In this document: positions 61,928-64,000 of the stretch, piece by piece
How positions within the stretch are numbered: position 1 is the first letter of the stretch
How the letters are laid out: each line of letters opens with the position of its first letter
NCBI RefSeq assembly: GCF_037811135.1
Contig: NZ_CP149130.1
Coordinates: 1,856,501 to 1,920,500, forward strand
From: Aeromonas rivipollensis
GTDB taxonomy: Bacteria; Pseudomonadota; Gammaproteobacteria; Enterobacterales; Aeromonadaceae
Length of the DNA stretch: 64,000 bases
Direction: 5' to 3'
The notes under the pieces: generated by a model
The model's input: only the letters and a program-made list of their open reading frames with translations
Databases searched by the model: none
Told to the model about the DNA's origin: nothing
Translations under genes and position numbers: made by a program

Positions 61928-63025
61928 ATGATCCAGACTACTGTACTGCATCCCAAACACCTGGAAGCTGGCGCCAAGATGGTGGACTTCCACGGTTGGG
62001 AAATGCCCATCAACTACGGCTCCCAGCTGGAAGAGCACCACGCGGTGCGCAGCGATGCGGGCATGTTCGATGTCTCCCACATGACCATCGTCGATTTGAC
62101 CGGCGAGCGGGTCAAAGCCTTCCTGCAACACCTGCTGGCCAACGACGTGGCCAAGCTCACCGTCCCCGGCAAGGCCCTCTACAGCGGCATGCTCAACCCG
62201 GAAGGCGGCGTCATCGATGACCTCATCACCTATTTCCTGACCGATACCTTCTACCGCCTGGTGGTGAACTCCGCCACCCGCGAGAAGGATCTGGCCTGGA
62301 TCCGTCACCACGCCATCGACTTTGGGGTGAGCGTGACCGAGCGCCCGGAGCTTGCCATGATCGCGGTGCAGGGCCCCAACGCCAAGGCCAAGGCGGCCAA
62401 GGTGTTCACCCCCGAGCAAAATGCGGCTGTCGAAGGCATGAAGCCCTTCTTCGGTGTGCAGGCCGGTGATCTCTTCATCGCTACCACCGGCTACACCGGC
62501 GAAGATGGCTACGAAATCGTGGTCCCCCAGGAGAAGGCGTGCGATCTGTGGCAGGCCCTGCTGGACAACGGCGTGGCCCCCTGTGGCCTCGGCGCCCGTG
62601 ACACCTTGCGCCTGGAAGCGGGCATGAACCTCTACGGCCAGGACATGGACGAGTCAATCTCTCCGCTCGCCGCCAACATGGCCTGGACCCTGGCCTGGGA
62701 GCCTGCCTCCCGCCAGTTTATCGGTCGCGCCGCCCTGGAAGACCAGAAGGCCGCCGGCACCCAGCCCAAGTTGGTGGGTCTGGTGATGATCGATAAAGGC
62801 GTGCTGCGTGCCGGCATGCCGGTCACCTTCACCACAGCAAGCGGCGAGACTCGGGAGGGGGTGATCACCTCCGGCTCCTTCTCGCCCACCCTGGGCTACA
62901 GCATCGCCCTGGCGCGGGTGCCCCGCGACATCGGCGCTGAAGCCCAAGTGGAGATCCGCAAGAAGCTGGTCACCGTGAAGGTCACCAAGCCGGCCTTCGT
63001 GCGCAACGGCCAGCCCCTGGTGTAA
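61928..63025 (+). CDS. gcvT: Glycine cleavage system T protein (aminomethyltransferase)
   Basis: A 365-residue tetrahydrofolate-dependent enzyme (E. coli 364). Signatures are [21 protein letters not shown], in parts, near residues 12-32, [15 protein letters not shown] near 46, [15 protein letters not shown] near 187-201 and [20 protein letters not shown] (in parts) near 220-239, where the arginine and aspartate bind substrate. It releases ammonia and methylene-THF from the aminomethyl-lipoyl H protein. It is first of the gcvTHP operon. A perfect 10-bp hairpin at 63036-63058 lies between it and gcvH. Confidence 0.96.
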   Translation: MIQTTVLHPKHLEAGAKMVDFHGWEMPINYGSQLEEHHAVRSDAGMFDVSHMTIVDLTGERVKAFLQHLLANDVAKLTVPGKALYSGMLNPEGGVIDDLITYFLTDTFYRLVVNSATREKDLAWIRHHAIDFGVSVTERPELAMIAVQGPNAKAKAAKVFTPEQNAAVEGMKPFFGVQAGDLFIATTGYTGEDGYEIVVPQEKACDLWQALLDNGVAPCGLGARDTLRLEAGMNLYGQDMDESISPLAANMAWTLAWEPASRQFIGRAALEDQKAAGTQPKLVGLVMIDKGVLRAGMPVTFTTASGETREGVITSGSFSPTLGYSIALARVPRDIGAEAQVEIRKKLVTVKVTKPAFVRNGQPLV

Positions 63026-63035
63026 TCATTGATTG

Positions 63036-63058
63036 CGGCGAAGGGTGTCCCTTCGCCG
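63036..63058 (+). other. Intercistronic hairpin gcvT-gcvH
   Basis: CGGCGAAGGG-TGT-CCCTTCGCCG, a perfect 10-bp stem ten bases after the gcvT stop, with a weak T-run four bases later. It could attenuate or protect mRNA ends. Confidence 0.65.
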
Positions 63059-63102
63059 ACCCCATTTTGTTGAAGCGATCCAAGAGCATAAAGGAAGCAC
63101 AA

Positions 63103-63492
63103 ATGAGCCATATCCCGAGCGAACTGAAATATGCCACCTCCCACGAGTGGGTCCGTGTTGAAGCCAACGGCGAGGCCGTGATCGGTATCACCGAGCACGC
63201 CCAGGATCTGCTGGGTGACATGGTGTTCGTCGATCTGCCGGAAGTGGGTAAGCAGGTGAGTGCCGGCGAAGATTGCGCCGTGGCCGAGTCGGTGAAAGCC
63301 GCCTCCGACATCTACAGCCCGGTGAGTGGCGAGATCCTGGCCATCAACGAAGAGCTGGAAGGCAGCCCCGAGCTGGTCAACTCCGACCCCTACGGTGCCG
63401 GCTGGCTGTTCCGCATCAAGCTGGATGACGCGGGCGAGCTCGCCAACCTGCTGGATGCCGAAGGCTACCAGAACGTGGTGGACGAAGAGTAA
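63103..63492 (+). CDS. gcvH: Glycine cleavage system H protein
   Basis: A 129-residue lipoyl carrier protein, the same length as in E. coli. The lipoylation site is the lysine of [13 protein letters not shown] near residue 65. The N-terminus has [14 protein letters not shown] and the C-terminus [12 protein letters not shown]. It shuttles the aminomethyl group between P and T proteins. The ATG at 63103 follows AAGGAAG. The gap to gcvP (300 bases) is long for this operon. Confidence 0.96.
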   Translation: MSHIPSELKYATSHEWVRVEANGEAVIGITEHAQDLLGDMVFVDLPEVGKQVSAGEDCAVAESVKAASDIYSPVSGEILAINEELEGSPELVNSDPYGAGWLFRIKLDDAGELANLLDAEGYQNVVDEE

Positions 63493-63792
63493 TGCCCCCG
63501 GGCCCTGCCAACACAGCAGGGCCCCTTTGTATGACCGCCAGCCTGGCACAGGCCGACTGGCGAAAGGGTGAAGTCGCCCGCGCCTGCCCTTTGCCCAGCT
63601 GGCGTCGCCAGGGGGCAAGCAGGCAGCTCCGCCACAAGGCGATCCCCTGTGGATGCTGTCGCAGCATCCGGTGCCGCACCCTGTCTGCGGTGCCCAGAAC
63701 ATGAGTGGAGTCGGTATCCGCCGACGATCAGGAACATCAGGTCTTGGTTATCAGGATTTCATGCCAGGACTTATTTACCAGGAAATAGGGAA
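63493..63792 (+). other. Hairpin-rich gcvH-gcvP spacer
   Basis: Three hundred bases without a convincing gene. A terminator-like stem GGGCCCTGC-N7-GCAGGGCCC with CTTTG lies at 63500-63528. Further stems are GGATGCTG/CAGCATCC near 63651 and GGTGCCGCA/TGCGGTGCC near 63671. They suggest processing or partial termination before gcvP. Confidence 0.55.
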
Positions 63793-64000
63793 ATGACCCA
63801 GTCACTGTTTGAACTCGAGCAAAAAACCGATTTCATCCGCCGTCACATAGGCCCGGGTGAGGAAGAAGTGCGGGCCCTGCTCGCCACCGTGGGCGCAGAG
63901 AGCCTGGACGATCTGATTGAGCAGACGGTCCCCGCCGCCATCCGCCGCCCGGGCCCGCTCGGTATCGGCGCCCCCATGACCGAAGTGGAAGCCCTGGCCA
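63793..64000 (+). CDS. gcvP: Glycine dehydrogenase (decarboxylating), P protein, 3' truncated by the window edge
   Basis: Only the first 69 codons are present. The start MTQSLFELEQKTDFIRRHIG, then PGEEEVRALL, is the standard N-terminus of GcvP, a PLP enzyme of about 955 residues that decarboxylates glycine onto the H protein. The ATG has CAGGAAATAGGGAA upstream. Gene order T-H-P supports the call. The PLP lysine lies outside the window. Confidence 0.95.
   Translation, partial: MTQSLFELEQKTDFIRRHIGPGEEEVRALLATVGAESLDDLIEQTVPAAIRRPGPLGIGAPMTEVEALA

Overview
The window is chromosomal DNA from a GC-rich (roughly 60%) gammaproteobacterium. The best guess is Aeromonas. The reasons are a sodium-type MotY flagellar gene with a FliA promoter, the short Shewanella/Vibrio-type homogentisate dioxygenase, Aer-like chemoreceptors, E. 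coli-like proteins (YoaE, YdiJ-MenI, EmrD, NagD, AsnB), and the zapA/6S RNA | ygfB ... ubiH-ubiI-gcvTHP neighbourhood. I assign the genus by inference only. I see no rRNA, tRNA, IS element, prophage or CRISPR array.

Layout. 1-7.0 kb: the end of a YCF48/BNR-repeat protein, an RND/MMPL exporter, an AraC regulator, an alpha/beta hydrolase and a fatty-acyl-CoA ligase, probably a lipid-handling cluster. 7.1-11.8 kb: an Aer-like chemoreceptor, a periplasmic-binding/GGDEF hybrid sensor, an RluA-family pseudouridine synthase and a HAD phosphatase. 11.7-16.1 kb: the tyrosine/homogentisate operon hppD-hmgA-fah-maiA behind a TyrR-box candidate. 16.1-24 kb: single housekeeping genes (thioredoxin-like, asnB, cupin, nagD, adenine/adenosine deaminase, old yellow enzyme, yoaE). 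24.0-25.5 kb: a long gene-free AT-richer stretch with repeats and a small secreted protein. 25.5-32.8 kb: a CDF transporter, ydiJ, menI and deaD. 33-37.6 kb: LysR, MFS, a Na+/H+ antiporter-like carrier and rnt. 37.7-41.6 kb: a NIT-domain chemoreceptor, motY and suhB. 42.4-43.8 kb: two glutathione-transferase genes.

44.0-48.7 kb: a compact nickel/peptide-type ABC import operon with a fused double ATPase and a Zur-box-like promoter palindrome. 49.0-50.2 kb: emrD behind a CRP-like site. 50.3-57.3 kb: a LacI-controlled sugar ABC operon with an epimerase-like TIM barrel and a Gfo/Idh/MocA dehydrogenase. A perfect 22-bp palindrome lies in front of it and palindromic repeats lie inside it. 57.5-64 kb: 6S RNA, zapA, ygfB, ubiH, ubiI and the glycine-cleavage operon gcvT-gcvH-gcvP (gcvP is cut by the window edge).

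Most of the window is conserved core genome. The less ordinary parts are the periplasmic-binding/GGDEF sensor, the putatively zinc-regulated ABC operon, the LacI sugar operon of unknown substrate, the hairpin-rich gcv spacers, and the repeat-bearing intergenic block at 24.0-24.6 kb. I found nothing that I can defend as an entirely new system.
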